A stretch of DNA of 64,000 nucleotides, taken from positions 7,663,141 to 7,727,140 of the forward strand of contig NC_062975.1 in assembly GCF_023078275.1 (NCBI RefSeq), written 5' to 3'. The position numbers and the translations under genes were made by a program. A model generated the notes under the pieces. That model saw nothing but the letters and a program-made list of their open reading frames with translations. It searched no databases and was not told where the DNA came from. This DNA is from Leguminivora glycinivorella. Lineage: Eukaryota; Arthropoda; Insecta; Lepidoptera; Tortricidae. This document shows positions 23,047 through 33,837 of this stretch, one piece after another; position 1 is the stretch's first letter; every line of letters starts with the position of its first letter.

Positions 23047-23261
23047 GGCGGGTCCTACCCGCACAAAGTGTGAAAAAATTTACTACAAAATTACAGTAAA
23101 TCTACAAACAGGACAACACAAAACACCACTTACCACCTTCACCCAACACCACAATAACACACTACCCAGATCTGAGCAGTAAATTAGGAAAATAAACTAA
23201 TTTTCAGATTTTAACCGCTAATAGCACGTCAGACCGCGATTGACGCTCGGCCGGAAGTCCC
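23047..23261 (-). promoter_or_regulatory. 5' UTR and internal promoter region of the retrotransposon
   Basis: About 215 bases separate the 5' end of the element from the ORF1 ATG. The first bases on the minus strand, GGACTTCCGGCCGAGCGTCA, are GC-rich. Full-length insertion implies a promoter within this region, as is usual for non-LTR elements. I see no TATA box. Confidence 0.5.
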
Positions 23262-23448
23262 GCTGGTGACATTTCCTCGCTGTAAATAAATTAAGGCAAT
23301 CAAATTCAATCAATATCCGGGTTAACCCGTTCTAGTCTATAGGTTGTAAACTAAAATAGATCTGCTCGTTCAAACGTCCTTGTGCAAACTATTCTAACGG
23401 ATGGGCTGCGTTCTTGTTACGCAATATTGCGCACAAATTATATGATCC

Positions 23449-24440
23449 ATTGAAATCGTATGTTTCAGGGGGGGTTGGTTTGCATCAAATGAGGTAGTTC
23501 TAATTTTTTATACATATTGTTAAGGATGAAATAGTGATGTCAAATCCGAGTTTTCCACCTCGAAAGCCCACCGGGTCATTATTAAATACTTGAAAAACCA
23601 TGACTTTTTTTGGTTTTTCTCATATTTCACCATCAAAAACTTTCTTAAGGGCTAAAGTCATTATGAACAATTTTAAGAATAATAAATTACCAATAAAATA
23701 ATATAAAAAGGATCTTTGTGGCTCCAGTAGTTTCTGAGATACGCTTAGTTAAAGTTTTCACAATTTGATAAAAACACAATGTATAGTCATATACTGGAGG
23801 GTGAGTTAATGTTATGTCCTTAAACTACTTAATAGGACATGGGCATGTCCTTAAACTACGACAACCAATGTTAGTAGGTCCCGCAAGGGGCCATCTGGTC
23901 TGCTACCACCCTCCCGCCGAAATCCAGGCACCAAACAGCCTTGCTGCGTTTCATCTATGTACAGTGCCAGACTGCCAGTGCCTTTGGACGATGATTGGGT
24001 ATCAGTTATGTTGCTTACAGCTAGTCATTTTGGATCCTAAAGTTTTCCGGACCTCGTAGCTCACGCTGGAAGGTAGTGAGATCCGAGGCACGGTCTTTTC
24101 GGTGGCCGACCGCAGGAAGTTGAGGTCCAGTTGTACGGCAGCCACATGCAAAAGGCTGCCCCGCCACCTAGTGAAAAATCCGCGAATAGCTCCACCGTGC
24201 CAGATATGGCGACTGGATGGGAGGAGGAGGCAATCTCTAAGTGAGCTCCTCATTGTCCTGATTAGTTCAAGTGATCCAAGCAGTAAACGCAACACCTTGA
24301 CAACCAGTTTTCACCCACCCCGTACCCTTCAACAACATGAAACGAAAAAGAAAAAAGAATACGAGTAAGTGTAAACACCAACGGCACTTCCTCTCATTGA
24401 AAGTGAACCTCACCAACGTGCACTATATCGATGCGGTTCT
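23449..24440 (+). repeat. Left arm of a large inverted duplication
   Basis: It begins GATCCATTGAAATCGTATG and is mirrored by sequence ending CATACGATTTCAATGGATC-like near 25738. The arm includes GAGTTTTCCACCTCGAAAGC, the frame with LRQPMLVGPARGHLVCYHPP at about 23860-23920 (present on the minus strand of the other arm), and a CTGCGGTCGG-related block near 24100. About 240 bases at roughly 24122-24362 are absent from the right arm, so the arms differ by an internal deletion. Confidence 0.8.
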
Positions 24441-24958
24441 CCACCATCCTGAAATCGAAAAGCCGCACATATTCTTTTTGGCGAATACGCAAATTAAAAA
24501 CCCAGCGGACGCGGCGTACATCAACTACCCAGGCTACTCACTGGAGGACAAGTTCAGAGCAGATGCTGGGGTCTGTGTGTACATCCGCGACGGCATTTTC
24601 TACAATGCCTCTGATTCTTTGAGGTGACCGGGTCCGGGGTGGTGAGAGGTCCGCTTTGTGGATAATTATTTACTTGGGCTCTGAGAAAGCGATCGTATAC
24701 CTGTGTCTACCGACGTACAGCGGAAACCAGGAAAGTGACCTTCTGCTAACAACTGATCCAAAAAGGCACTCGGTTTCGGTCTCAGCTCCACTGGGATCCG
24801 GCCACTGTCTGGTGAAATCCATGTCGATCCACTCTCCATGCTCTACAAAGCTCAACTCCGATCATATACGTAGTATTGCAGCCACCTGCGGGACGGCTCA
24901 GCTAAATACCAACTCACCGCTTTGGATACATTGCAGAGCCAGGAGGATGATGTTTTGA
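24413..24958 (+). pseudogene. Broken non-LTR endonuclease fragments between the arms
   Basis: Frame pieces resemble an APE-type endonuclease of a LINE: HIFFLANTQIKNPADAAYIN, YPGYSLEDKFRADAGVCVYI and, after a stop near 24625 and a frame change, WIIIYLGSEKAIVYLCLPTY and DPKRHSVSVSAPLGSGHCLV. The order matches the endonuclease, but the part with the central GDFN-type motif is missing, so the copy is internally deleted and frameshifted. No reverse transcriptase is present. The fragment lies in the spacer of the inverted duplication, and part of its 5' flank recurs in the right arm. Confidence 0.65.
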
Positions 24959-25011
24959 TAAGCTTTTCGATTTCAAGATGGTGGAGAAACAGATCGCACT
25001 ATATGCACGTT

Positions 25012-25738
25012 GGTGAGGTGCACTTTCAATAAGAGGAAGTGCCGCTGGTGTTTACACTTACTGCTTTAGCCCCCAACTTCCTGCGGTCGGCGACCGACAA
25101 GACCGTGCCTCGGATCTCGCTACCTTCCAGCGTGAGCTACTGGGTCCGGTAAACTTTAGGATCCAAAATGACTAGCTGTAAGCAACATACCTGATACCCA
25201 ATCATCATCCAAAGGCACTGGCACTGTACATAGATGAAACGCAGCAAGGCTATTCGGTGCCTGGATTTCGGCGGGAGGGTGGTAGCAGACCAAATGGCCC
25301 CTTGCGGGACCTACTAACATTGGTTGTCGTAGTTTAAGGACATGCCCGTGTCCTATTAAGTAGTTTAAGAACAATAACATTAACTCACCCTCAGTATATG
25401 ACTATACACTGTGTTTTTATGAAATTGTGAAAACTTTAACTAAGCGTATCTCAGAAACTACTGGGGCCACAAAGATACTTTTTATATTATTTTGTTGGTA
25501 ATTTATTATTCTTAAAATTGTTCATAATGACTTTAGCCCTTAAGAAAGTTTTTGATGGTGAAATATGAGAAGAACCAAAAAAAGTCATGGTTTTTCAAGT
25601 ATTTAATAATGACCCGGTGGGCTTTCGAGGTGGAAAACTCGGATTTGACATCACTATGTCATCGTTAACAATATGTATAAAAAATTAGAACTACCTCATT
25701 TGATGCAAGGCTGAATGTACGATTTCAATGGATCAATA
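25012..25738 (-). repeat. Right arm of the large inverted duplication
   Basis: Reverse complement of the left arm, at about 95 percent by eye: shared segments include TCATTATTAAATACTTGAAA and CCTTGCGGGACCTACTAACA. The inner part (about 25012-25090) aligns to 24360-24440 of the left arm, so the right arm is a deleted version of it. It carries the mirrored PMLVGPARGHLVCYHPPAEI frame on the minus strand (25156-25380). Confidence 0.8.
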
Positions 25739-25828
25739 CATAAATGTTACGAAAATATAACTATAAATGTGAGACAACGATGTTCACGCTTCACATTATG
25801 CATACAAATTTCATGAAAGGTATACTTA

Positions 25829-26218
25829 TTTTTCCCCTCACTAGCTCGGAAACACGTGTTTTGTCCTTTAATACCAGCGGGTAAAAACGCATTTTATCCA
25901 CTAGTGGGTAAAGTAATTTGTCCTTGAATAAAGTCAAATTAACTGCTTTAAAATTGATAAAAATAGGTGAATCTAGTAATAAAGATGATTTAGCGTTGTA
26001 GTTTCCTCGCTATAGTGAGGGGAAAAGTTTTGTGTTACACTCGGGTGCAAATGTATTTTACTTCTCGTGTGTTAAAAAACTCGCAAGTTCAGGATTATAT
26101 TTTCGAACCACTCGATTCGCTCGTGGTTCAACTATAGAATCCTTTCACTTGCTCGTTTTTCAATTCCACACTCGGCGTTAAAATACAACTTTGCCCCCTT
26201 GTATAACAAATAACTATT
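25829..26218 (-). repeat. Interspersed repeat family R2, copy 2
   Basis: It runs from TTTCCCCTCACTAGCTCGGA to GCCCCCTTGTATAACAAATA, with the hairpin-prone GAACCACTCGATTCGCTCGTGGTTC region in the middle. It directly abuts R3 copy 3. Confidence 0.8.
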
Positions 26219-26220
26219 AT

Positions 26221-26477
26221 ACTAGCTCTTGCCCGCGGCTTCGCTCGCGTTATATTCGAAAATTGCGGAACGCTCCATACAACTTCCTTCCCCCATTTTA
26301 GGGAAAAAAGGGTTAGAAAGAGACAAAAAGCCGCCTATGTCACTCTCCATTCCTTGAAATATCTCCACTTAAAAAATCACGTCAATTCATTGTTCTGTTT
26401 TGCCGTGAAAGACGGACAAACAAACAGACACACACACTTTCCCATTTATAATACATAATATAGTAATATTAGTATAG
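26221..26477 (-). repeat. Interspersed repeat family R3, copy 3
   Basis: Minus-strand copy, starting ACTAGCTCTTGCCCGCGGCT and ending TATAATACATAATATAGTAATATTAGTAT. It is longer than the copies at 12089 and 13231 because of an extra AAATTGCGGAACGCTCCATA segment, which may represent the older, fuller form. Confidence 0.75.
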
Positions 26478-26718
26478 ATGTATATATTCAAGTACGATCT
26501 TAGAGAATGAAAGTCGCCTGTGAGATGCGAACTCAACAAAACCATCGTTCAGGTCGTGTCAAAACCATTTCAAACCCCTCACAAATCTACGCATTACAAT
26601 TGACCTCCTGGGACCCATTTCACCACGTTGACACCCAACACTGACCATTTTCTCTCGGTGCTTTAGCTCAAACAGGTACTAGGTAGGTCTTACCATGTCA
26701 CGCCGTCACCCACATCAG

Positions 26719-26830
26719 ACCCTTTAGCACAACTTGCCTTGTCGCGCGCGAGTCCATGCTTGAAGTCGCAGTTGATATATGGACTCGCGCGCGACAAGGC
26801 AAAGCTGTTGAGCTAGTTGAGCTGAAGGGT
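26719..26830. mobile_element. Foldback MITE family H2, copy 1
   Basis: ACTTGCCTTGTCGCGCGCGA and TCGCGCGCGACAAGGCAA form an inverted repeat of about 40 bases around a short loop. A second copy lies at 38066-38142 inside the last GPS2 intron. Confidence 0.7.
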
Positions 26831-26835
26831 CAGCA

Positions 26836-26970
26836 GGGTTAGCACAGGATTGCCGTGAGAGTATGTCGCCGCGAGATAGACTATCCGTCCTTATGTCATT
26901 GATACAGTTAGAAGAAGACATGTGATCTATCTCGCGGCGACATACTCTCGCGGCAATCACGTGCTAGGCC
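26836..26970. mobile_element. MITE family H3, copy 1
   Basis: Inverted ends contain TATGTCGCCGCGAGATAGA and ATCTATCTCGCGGCGACATA, with outer GGTTAGCACAGGATTGCCG and GGCAATCACGTGCTAGGCC. Related copies are at 35736-35866 and, partly, at 58802-58890. Confidence 0.7.
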
Positions 26971-27309
26971 TACAGGTGACATTTGTCACTGTGTTAAAAT
27001 AGAGAAAAGAAAAATAGAGAAAGAGTCGATGAAAACACTGTTAGAGAGGAAAATGCACTCTAATTGCTGCCATTTGCATCAAAATACAGTGTTTTTACTG
27101 CAACATCCATTATCATTATCAGGAATTAATTATTATCGCATAGGTATCCTCCCCAAACTCATACATATTTCCTGGCAACTGCCGTAAATAAACAAGGCCA
27201 ACACATTCCATTCATCGTGTTTGTTTACGGCATAGTAATAACACTGTGCTGTTAGCGAAGCCCTGGCAATCACGAGTCCACCCACGCTTTACCTAGTTCT
27301 AGGGATCAT

Positions 27310-27461
27310 TTTTATATTAAAGGAAAAATTGGAAAAATTTACGCTTCCGGCGGGACTTGAACCCGCATCCTTTTTTGCAATCCGTGCAATGCTCTTAACC
27401 AATTGAGCTACGGAAGCCACGCCGGACATCGCAAATCTTTCCATGCCTTTCCTTATGCTTT
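27310..27461 (-). mobile_element. tRNA-like SINE with 13-bp target duplications
   Basis: On the minus strand 27344-27418 folds like a tRNA: acceptor GCTTCCG/CGGAAGC (7 perfect pairs), D arm GCTC/GAGC, T arm GCGGG TTCAAGT CCCGC. The anticodon arm is abnormal, with only five bases in the loop of the best stem (TTGCA/TGCAA), so it is unlikely to be a working tRNA. TTCTAGGGATCAT occurs on both sides (27297-27309 and 27462-27474), showing retroposition of the unit with a short 5' leader and an AT-rich tail. Confidence 0.7.
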
Positions 27462-27474
27462 TTCTAGGGATCAT

Positions 27475-28189
27475 GCCTGTACTGTATACGCACTTACACA
27501 ATACACATGCAGAAGTCACGAATATAGCTAATACTAACTTAGATATATAGCCTGAGTAGGCGAAGGTAAAGGTTAGCTCAATCATAATTACATTTTTTAT
27601 ACCACGTCGGAGGCAAACAAGCATACGGCCCGTCTGACAGTAAGCAGTCACTGATATCATGTCTTGAGTTGCATAAATAAAAAACTAATTTTGAACTACA
27701 GTGGAATAAAAGAAGGTTCCAAATTCAACTTTGACATTTGGACTGGGTCCTGAAGGGAATGCCCTTAAAAATGCGAGATTTCTAAGTACTTAATTAAAGG
27801 TTTATCGACTTTTCGATCAGTCTACTTTAGGGAGCAGTTTTCAAGTAGGTAGGTATGAATAAAACAACGCAGAGATGAACGGACTGTTTATGGCTCAGTT
27901 GACTTTACGAACGTCCAAAGTTATGTTAATTATGACCAAGACATTTATTTATTCAAACTTTAATGCATAATATAGCCTTGCCTTGAGGCAATTTCTGCCT
28001 TTTGGCCGTCCAAAGGTCTGGAGAAAGATTTTCCCTTAAGAATATTTTTTGACAAATTAAAAATTACATTTTCACCACACTGCTCGTTAGTGTGTCGTAA
28101 TGAGAACGTTTTATTTTATCCACATTAAGATAAGCAATAAACAACAACTTTTCCCCCTTATAAATCAAATAAATAGTTTCCTAATAGTA
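27475..28189. other. Stretch with no gene recognised
   Basis: Low-complexity AT-rich DNA. The minus-strand frame of 123 residues at 27289-27660 runs through the tRNA-like SINE and has no coding character. Confidence 0.4.
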
Positions 28190-28345
28190 GCCCCAAACTA
28201 ACCAAAGCTTGTAGTATGAGTAATGATAATAGAATACCTACACTCAAGATTCGGAAACGTACTCGTAGGTAAATTGCCCTTACCGGGATTCGAATTCGAA
28301 CCCTTGACCTAGGCAATGTCATACCCGACTGGGCGAGACCGCTCT
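28190..28345 (-). mobile_element. SINE fragment (same family as 10178)
   Basis: Minus-strand copy: AGCCCCAAACTAACCAAAGC from the 3' body and TTGCCCTTACCGGGATTCGA with a degenerate tRNA-like head. Internal parts are lost. Confidence 0.6.
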
Positions 28346-29996
28346 AGTTATATATAATACATGACAGTGGCGTGGCGTGAAATATTTCGTGTGTAAAGCC
28401 GGAGGGGTTTTCGGGAACTGTTTTGTATAGACTTCTAAAGAAACTGGACAATTTTAGGGAACCCGTGGGGAATCGAGTTGTATCGACGCTACGCCACTGA
28501 ATTGCATGATGAATTAACTAAATTCAACTAACATCTAAAATAAATAAGTTATGCATTATATCACTAAAACAATATGTCCTTTAGAGCCTGCAAGCACTAG
28601 GTTCAGGTTTCAGGGGAGTGGGGGGCAGTCGATACGATCACGCATGCGCCTTGTCTGTCTATCATTCTACGTAGTATTTCACGACCAATGTATTTCAAAC
28701 TTTAATACAATGAAAAGGGGTTATATTTTGGAGTGTTCGTTGTGAGTGAGTGTAGATAACACAAAGGAGTTGATGAATCGGATTCTAGAAACGGGATATT
28801 GAAATTAGTAAACTCCTTAAGCTTCTGATCAGACCCTAGTTCAAGTTTGGCAACCTCTTACTCGATCTTCAATGTACTTGTAGTTGCAACTTTTATCAGT
28901 AATTATGTAAATATTATAAAGCATGTTATTTACCTACTATAATTTGTTTACTAATTAATGAAGTTTTACATTACTGTAATAACTATTATTCATAGTACCT
29001 CTACCTATCAAATGCAAATAAAGATGTTTTGGAAAATGCCTCCGTTTCATCCTCCCAACCTTTTCGTATGTATTAAGTTATTACTTATTAGGTAATACGT
29101 AATATAAAAAAACAGAATGCAATTAATGAATGTAGGTATGTGTAAGATAACGCAAAGTAAGTTTGTCCAAAATGTATTTAGTGATAGGTACCAAACCAAC
29201 CTTTTTGGCGTATAATATATATGTAATGAACTATTCATAAGAGCTTGTAATTAGGCCTACATGAATAAAGATATTTTTGAGTTTGAGTTTTTTGAGTATG
29301 GTCCGACCTTTAAGATACGTCAAAAATGAGCTCTAAATACGATAACGGATATTAAAATTGTCATTTCATTTCCTCAAATAAAAACGTCACTGACGAATTC
29401 GATCCATATCTCTTATCTGATCTGAGTGATCTGGAGCAAAATATTTGACGAATTTTAAAACTCGAATTGGGTACCTATTACCTACCTACCTACTAATGAA
29501 ATATGGACGTCGCTCTTCATCTTCTAATATTATAATTCTTTTTATTATTCCTAAATGGTTTATTTCCTATTTAACCCGGCCTTATGTAATCAATCAGTTT
29601 CTTTTGTATGGATATCACGAGTTCGCCACGAACTTTTACAATGAAATGAACACTGGAATGGAAACTTTGTTGGGTTCAGCAACCAAACAAACTTTCACTA
29701 ACTGTCTATAAATTTACCTACTTACCACCTAACTACCTCTCTTTACTTCAACTTTACGCCTACTGGTAAGGTTTCACAAAAATAATACTGCAACCATAGT
29801 TAGGAACAAAGTACCTAGTGGTAAGTAGGTATACAAAGTAAAAATTGAAACAAAACTTTTCACCACACATAATTACCCGACGAAAATTAAAACTGTAAGA
29901 TATTATTTGAAATAAGTAAATCGAAATTATTGTTATTAAATAATTAGATATAAGAATAATAAATAAAAGTTTATTCTATTAGCTAAGATAGGTATA
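28346..29996. other. Non-coding stretch with AT-rich retroposon-like tails
   Basis: No exon or domain is seen. Two AATAAAG-type ends (CAAATAAAGATG at about 29020 and CATGAATAAAGATA at about 29263, the latter followed by TTTTGAGTTTGAG) look like tails of 5'-truncated retroposons. The plus-strand frame at 29445-29711 has no recognisable features. Confidence 0.4.
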
Positions 29997-30347
29997 TACA
30001 GAGTGGGGCCTGTAACAAAGGCGAAGAATTGAACTATAGGCTATTCTCCTTATACTGATCAACATTTGTTCGGCGACTTTTAAAAATAACTTGTATTTTG
30101 ATTTTTATTACCCTTGAAAGTCTTTTCTAAGAGGTAATGTATTGCTAATTCTGTTAAGTCTAAAGTGTGACAGACAACGTCAATGACAACAATAATGGCG
30201 TACATTGAAGCTAATATTTATTTTGTATGAAAAATAAAAAATTTAAAGACTTCATAATTTTTAAAAGTCACTGAACAAATGTTGATCAGTATAAGGAGAA
30301 TAGCCTACAGTTCAATTCTTCGCCTTTGTTACAGGTCCCACTCTGTA
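29997..30347. mobile_element. MITE with about 95-bp inverted repeats, TA target
   Basis: Ends TACAGAGTGGGGCCTGTAAC and GTTACAGGTCCCACTCTGTA are mirrored over about 95 bases, through CTCCTTATACTGATCAACAT. The element is flanked by TA on both sides, as expected for a Tc1/mariner-type non-autonomous element. Length about 351 bp, non-coding. Confidence 0.75.
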
Positions 30348-30450
30348 TAAGAAAACAACTCAAAATTTGCATTAGATCGTCACTTTGCTCTATAAGTATG
30401 TGGATAAAATGCAACTATGTCATTGATTTTAGAGCAGTCTTCTTATATCC

Positions 30451-32523
30451 CAAGTAACATTTTAGTGCTATAATTTTGGTTTTCGACGCCAAAAGCTACT
30501 ATAGATGTCGTATAAAGGTTTTCGGCGTGACCGCTTGTCGTATAAAAGCCTCCAGTAACACCTTTTAGCTCTATAAGCTTATACCGCTAAAAGGTGTTAT
30601 TAGGAAGTGATGTAAACGTTTATATCACCATTTTATAGAGCCGCTATAGGCCTGGTCTATAACAGGATCAAATATGACTACTATAGATCTATATTATTGT
30701 ATAATAGTGTTAGGAATCACTGCTATGCAATCAATTTGCGCTATTAAGGTTCCCGACAAGCCGCTATAGTTGTTGCGTTATACAGCTAAAAGGTGTTATT
30801 AGGAAGTGATGTAAACGTTCATATCACCATTTTATAGAGCCGCTATAGGCCTGGTCTATAACAGGATCAAATATGACTACTATAGAACAATATTATTATA
30901 TAATAGTGTTATAAATCACTGTTATGCAATCAATTTGCGCTATTAAGGTTCCCGACAAGCCGCTATAGTTGTTGCGTTATACAGCTAAAAGGTGTTATTA
31001 GGAAGTGATGTAAACGTTTATATCACCATTTTATAGAGCCGCTATAGGCCTGGTGTATAACAGGATCAAATATGACTACTATAGAACAATATTATTATAT
31101 AATGGTGTTAGAAATGACTGTTATGCAATCAATTTACGCTATTAAGGTTCCCGACAAGCCGCTATAGTTGTTGTGTTATACAGCTAAAAGGTGCTATTAG
31201 GAAGTGATGTAAACGTTTATATCACCATTTTATACAGCCGCTATAGGCCTGGTCTATAACAGGATCAAATAACCTACTAAAGAACAATATTATTGTATAA
31301 TAGTGTTAGGAATCACTGTTATGCTATCAATTTGCGCTATTAAGGTTCCCAACAAGCCGCTTATAGTATTTTTAGTAGTCGTATTTTAACAGAAATTAAA
31401 ACCTAACTATACCACTATTTTGGGATATAGTGGCTTTGGAAAACACTGCTACAGTATTTAACACTGTAGTAGTGATATGAATACCATTATAGAGCTATTT
31501 TGCTGTATAATGAAGTTTTCAGGATACGTTTATATAGCTTTGAAAAGCGTTAATAGTCGTTTTCTAATGCCTTTTATATCTCATAGCCGTATACGTCACA
31601 ATTACTCTTTTATATCACAGAACTGTGGAATAATGGTTTCGGTATCTCTTTTAAAACACAATAGCGTTATAGCTGAGTTTACTATATGTTTTATAAAAAA
31701 AAAACTGTTTAGAAGATCTTTCTATAGTAAAACATTGAAAACAAGTATTGTTTTCTATATAAAGAACTTATAAGTTAAACTGGATCATAGTTAAAGTCTC
31801 ATGCAACCCTAATTGAATCCACAATGGCGGGCTTATGGCAGTGAATGCGTATGATAAGTGACATAGTCGAACTATAAAAGCGTATGTTTTACTTCTTGGA
31901 TCCATAGTAGAAACTATGGTGCCAATAATTTTATTGTATTAAATTATATTTATTTATTTTATTCAAAACAGGTATAAATCGAGGGCGCACTTAAAATACT
32001 CCATTAAACTAATATTCTTTTAACGGTAAAATTTCCATCGCATACCTTTTTGCAGTAATGATGGAATTATACGAAATCCAAATTATTTTGATTGACACTA
32101 AACTTCACAAGTTCACACGCCACTTTTCATAAAGTTCCTCGTTTAGAACAGTTTTTGTTAAATATTACACACATTAAATTATTTTAGAAATATCATTTAT
32201 TCGCATTAAAAGGGACGGCAACTGCTATTACAGAACAAAAAACCTGTATAACGGAATCTCAAATGCTACTATAGCATAAATTGATACTATAATAGCGTTA
32301 CTGTGTCCTCTATGTCAACAAATTAGCACAATAGTCATCATCACATCACCATTGTAGACCTTAAACGTCACGGATGATACTGCTATAGCCCTATTATATC
32401 ACTAAATGGCTGCATAATTGCGCCAAATCGGCTCTACAGTACCAATATAGACTATTTATAGGACTATTTAATGTGATTTAATTTGGTGCTCTCGACCACT
32501 ATAGGACCAGAAATTGTTACTTG
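30451..32523. mobile_element. Unusual 2.07-kb TIR element rich in CTATAG-type motifs
   Basis: The ends CAAGTAACATTTT and (reverse complement of the right end) CAAGTAACAATTT are inverted repeats, flanked by ATCC on both sides (30447-30450 and 32524-32527), giving a 4-bp target duplication. The interior encodes nothing. It is filled with short self-complementary TATA-core words (CTATAG, CTATAA, TTATAG) every few tens of bases, across the tandem array and outside it. The superfamily is not recognised; a 4-bp duplication occurs in several DNA transposon groups. Confidence 0.65.
30583..31375. repeat. About 200-bp tandem repeat, four copies, inside the TIR element
   Basis: GCTAAAAGGTGTTATTAGG recurs at about 30584, 30785, 30984 and 31183 (the last with GTGCTATTAGG). 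Each unit includes TATCACCATTTTATA, GCCGCTATAGGCCTGGT and TATTAAGGTTCCCGACAAGC. Units differ by scattered substitutions. The array sits toward the left end of the element. Confidence 0.85.
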
Positions 32524-32527
32524 ATCC

Positions 32528-33837
32528 ATCTTTCAGTTACAGTAGGCATGTCCAAGGTGGACACAAGGTGGTCATCGGCGCGACAAAAAACCGTATTTTT
32601 AGAATCTCGCTGTAATTGCATGACTTTGTTGTTGATCTCTTGAAAGAAGATATTAAGAGTAGATATCTCCATAACGGCTATAGACGGACGACCAAATCCT
32701 GGCACTAAAAATGGCGCGAAATTCAAATTATCTGTAGGAAAACCTTCGCCCCTACATTTTCAATACCTTTTTAAGTTGTTATAGGTATGGCTCGTCGATA
32801 ATTCCGCGAACGTCAAGGTTTATGAAGAGAATTGAACGGTGAGGTGAGCCCTACATTTTTAAAAATTGCCCTTTTATTAGTGCTAAGATTTGGTTGACCG
32901 TTTATATCACAGTTGCTTCTCCCAATGGAACCCGTAACATTTCGCTGTTTGTATTAAACGCGAGCGTTGCAAGATGCGATCGATTGCTGCAGCGACCTAC
33001 TTGCAGGTCACCGGGGCCCCAGGTTCCATTTGCTTACCTTACAATTCTCTCCGGCGTATAGTTTCGAGTGTTCCAACCTTGAGCTCCAAAACAACAAAGG
33101 ATAGAGGCTGCGTTTCGATGGAGTCAAACTGAACTGTGATAGGTAACCAGTGTACGTACATACTCGTAAATCTTTGATACAATACAACCCATCTTGACTG
33201 ACTTTATCTTCCTGCGTCTTCAATAAATACAATTGCAACTTAGATCCTTGCGTATGGAAAATGAGTCCCTTTATCAATTCTTGTTTCCATTCGCGTACAT
33301 ATTTTGCTTTGACATCGCCACGGACACCTAGTCAACTTGTTGATGCATAGACCTATATATAGGTTTCCTATTTCAGTGACTCATGGAGAATAGAGGTTAT
33401 CTCATTTTGTAAGTAGGTAAGTTGTTCCATCACTTTTGTTCAACATACTACATAAAATCAGCCTTGACAATTTAGCACTTTTTTTCATCTTCAGCACTTG
33501 ATAGTAAAAAAATGGCCGTCGAGCCGAACTAGAAAATATGCAGACATTAAACGTCGATACGAACTCTACATTATCCGAAAGTTTCATCATTAGTTTCATA
33601 ATGTAAATTCATATAGGTTAACGTAGAATAATTTATACTGTAATTTACCATTATGAAATAAATAAACTAAACTAAACTATGAGGAAGGTCTGGCGGCGTG
33701 ACTCTTAGTCCATTATCAAAATTTCATATAATTATCACACGGGTTAAGAAATTAGAGGTAAACAAACTTTGTTATAGAGCTACATAACATTCTCACCTTA
33801 TCTTAAGTAAGATCCATACCTAAGCCTATTTTTTTAT
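32528..33837. other. Stretch with no gene recognised
   Basis: Two minus-strand frames (32517-32726 and 33008-33277) are open but show no domain I can name and no splice frame that joins them. A LINE-like AATAAATAAACTAAACTAAA tail is present at about 33655-33680. Confidence 0.35.

Larger units (their letters stand above)
16676..23274 (-). mobile_element. Full-length non-LTR retrotransposon with 13-bp target duplications
   Basis: The element lies on the minus strand. Its 3' end is a 33-base poly-A (T-run 16686-16718 on the plus strand) and its 5' end is near 23261. The 13-mer GCTGGTGACATTT occurs at 16676-16688 and again at 23262-23274, a clear target-site duplication. In element order it has a short 5' UTR, ORF1 (23046-21442), ORF2 (from 21491, overlapping ORF1 by 50 bases) and a 3' UTR of about 1.07 kb. 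The ORF2 product carries APE endonuclease, reverse transcriptase, RNase H and a C-terminal zinc knuckle. RNase H excludes ordinary jockey/CR1/RTE lineages and points to the I group or a related RNase H-bearing clade. Except for one missing base near 20618-20623 all domains are intact, so insertion was probably recent. Confidence 0.92.

Noticed and set aside
22586..23182. 198-codon plus-strand frame
   Set aside because: It is the shadow of ORF1 of the retrotransposon on the opposite strand, which has zinc knuckles and a sensible start.
23814..24059. Host gene encoding PMLVGPARGHLVCYHPP
   Set aside because: The same frame occurs on the opposite strand in the mirrored arm at 25156-25380, both within a repeat, and it lacks start and splice support.
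27344..27418. Functional tRNA gene
   Set aside because: The acceptor and T arms are good, but the anticodon arm does not form a normal 5-pair stem with 7-base loop, and 13-bp duplications show a retroposed unit.
27289..27660. 123-codon minus-strand frame
   Set aside because: It runs through the tRNA-like SINE and its flanking duplications, so it is not a gene.
32517..33277. Two minus-strand frames that might be exons
   Set aside because: No motif, no consistent splice pair joining them, and their composition does not differ from the flanks.
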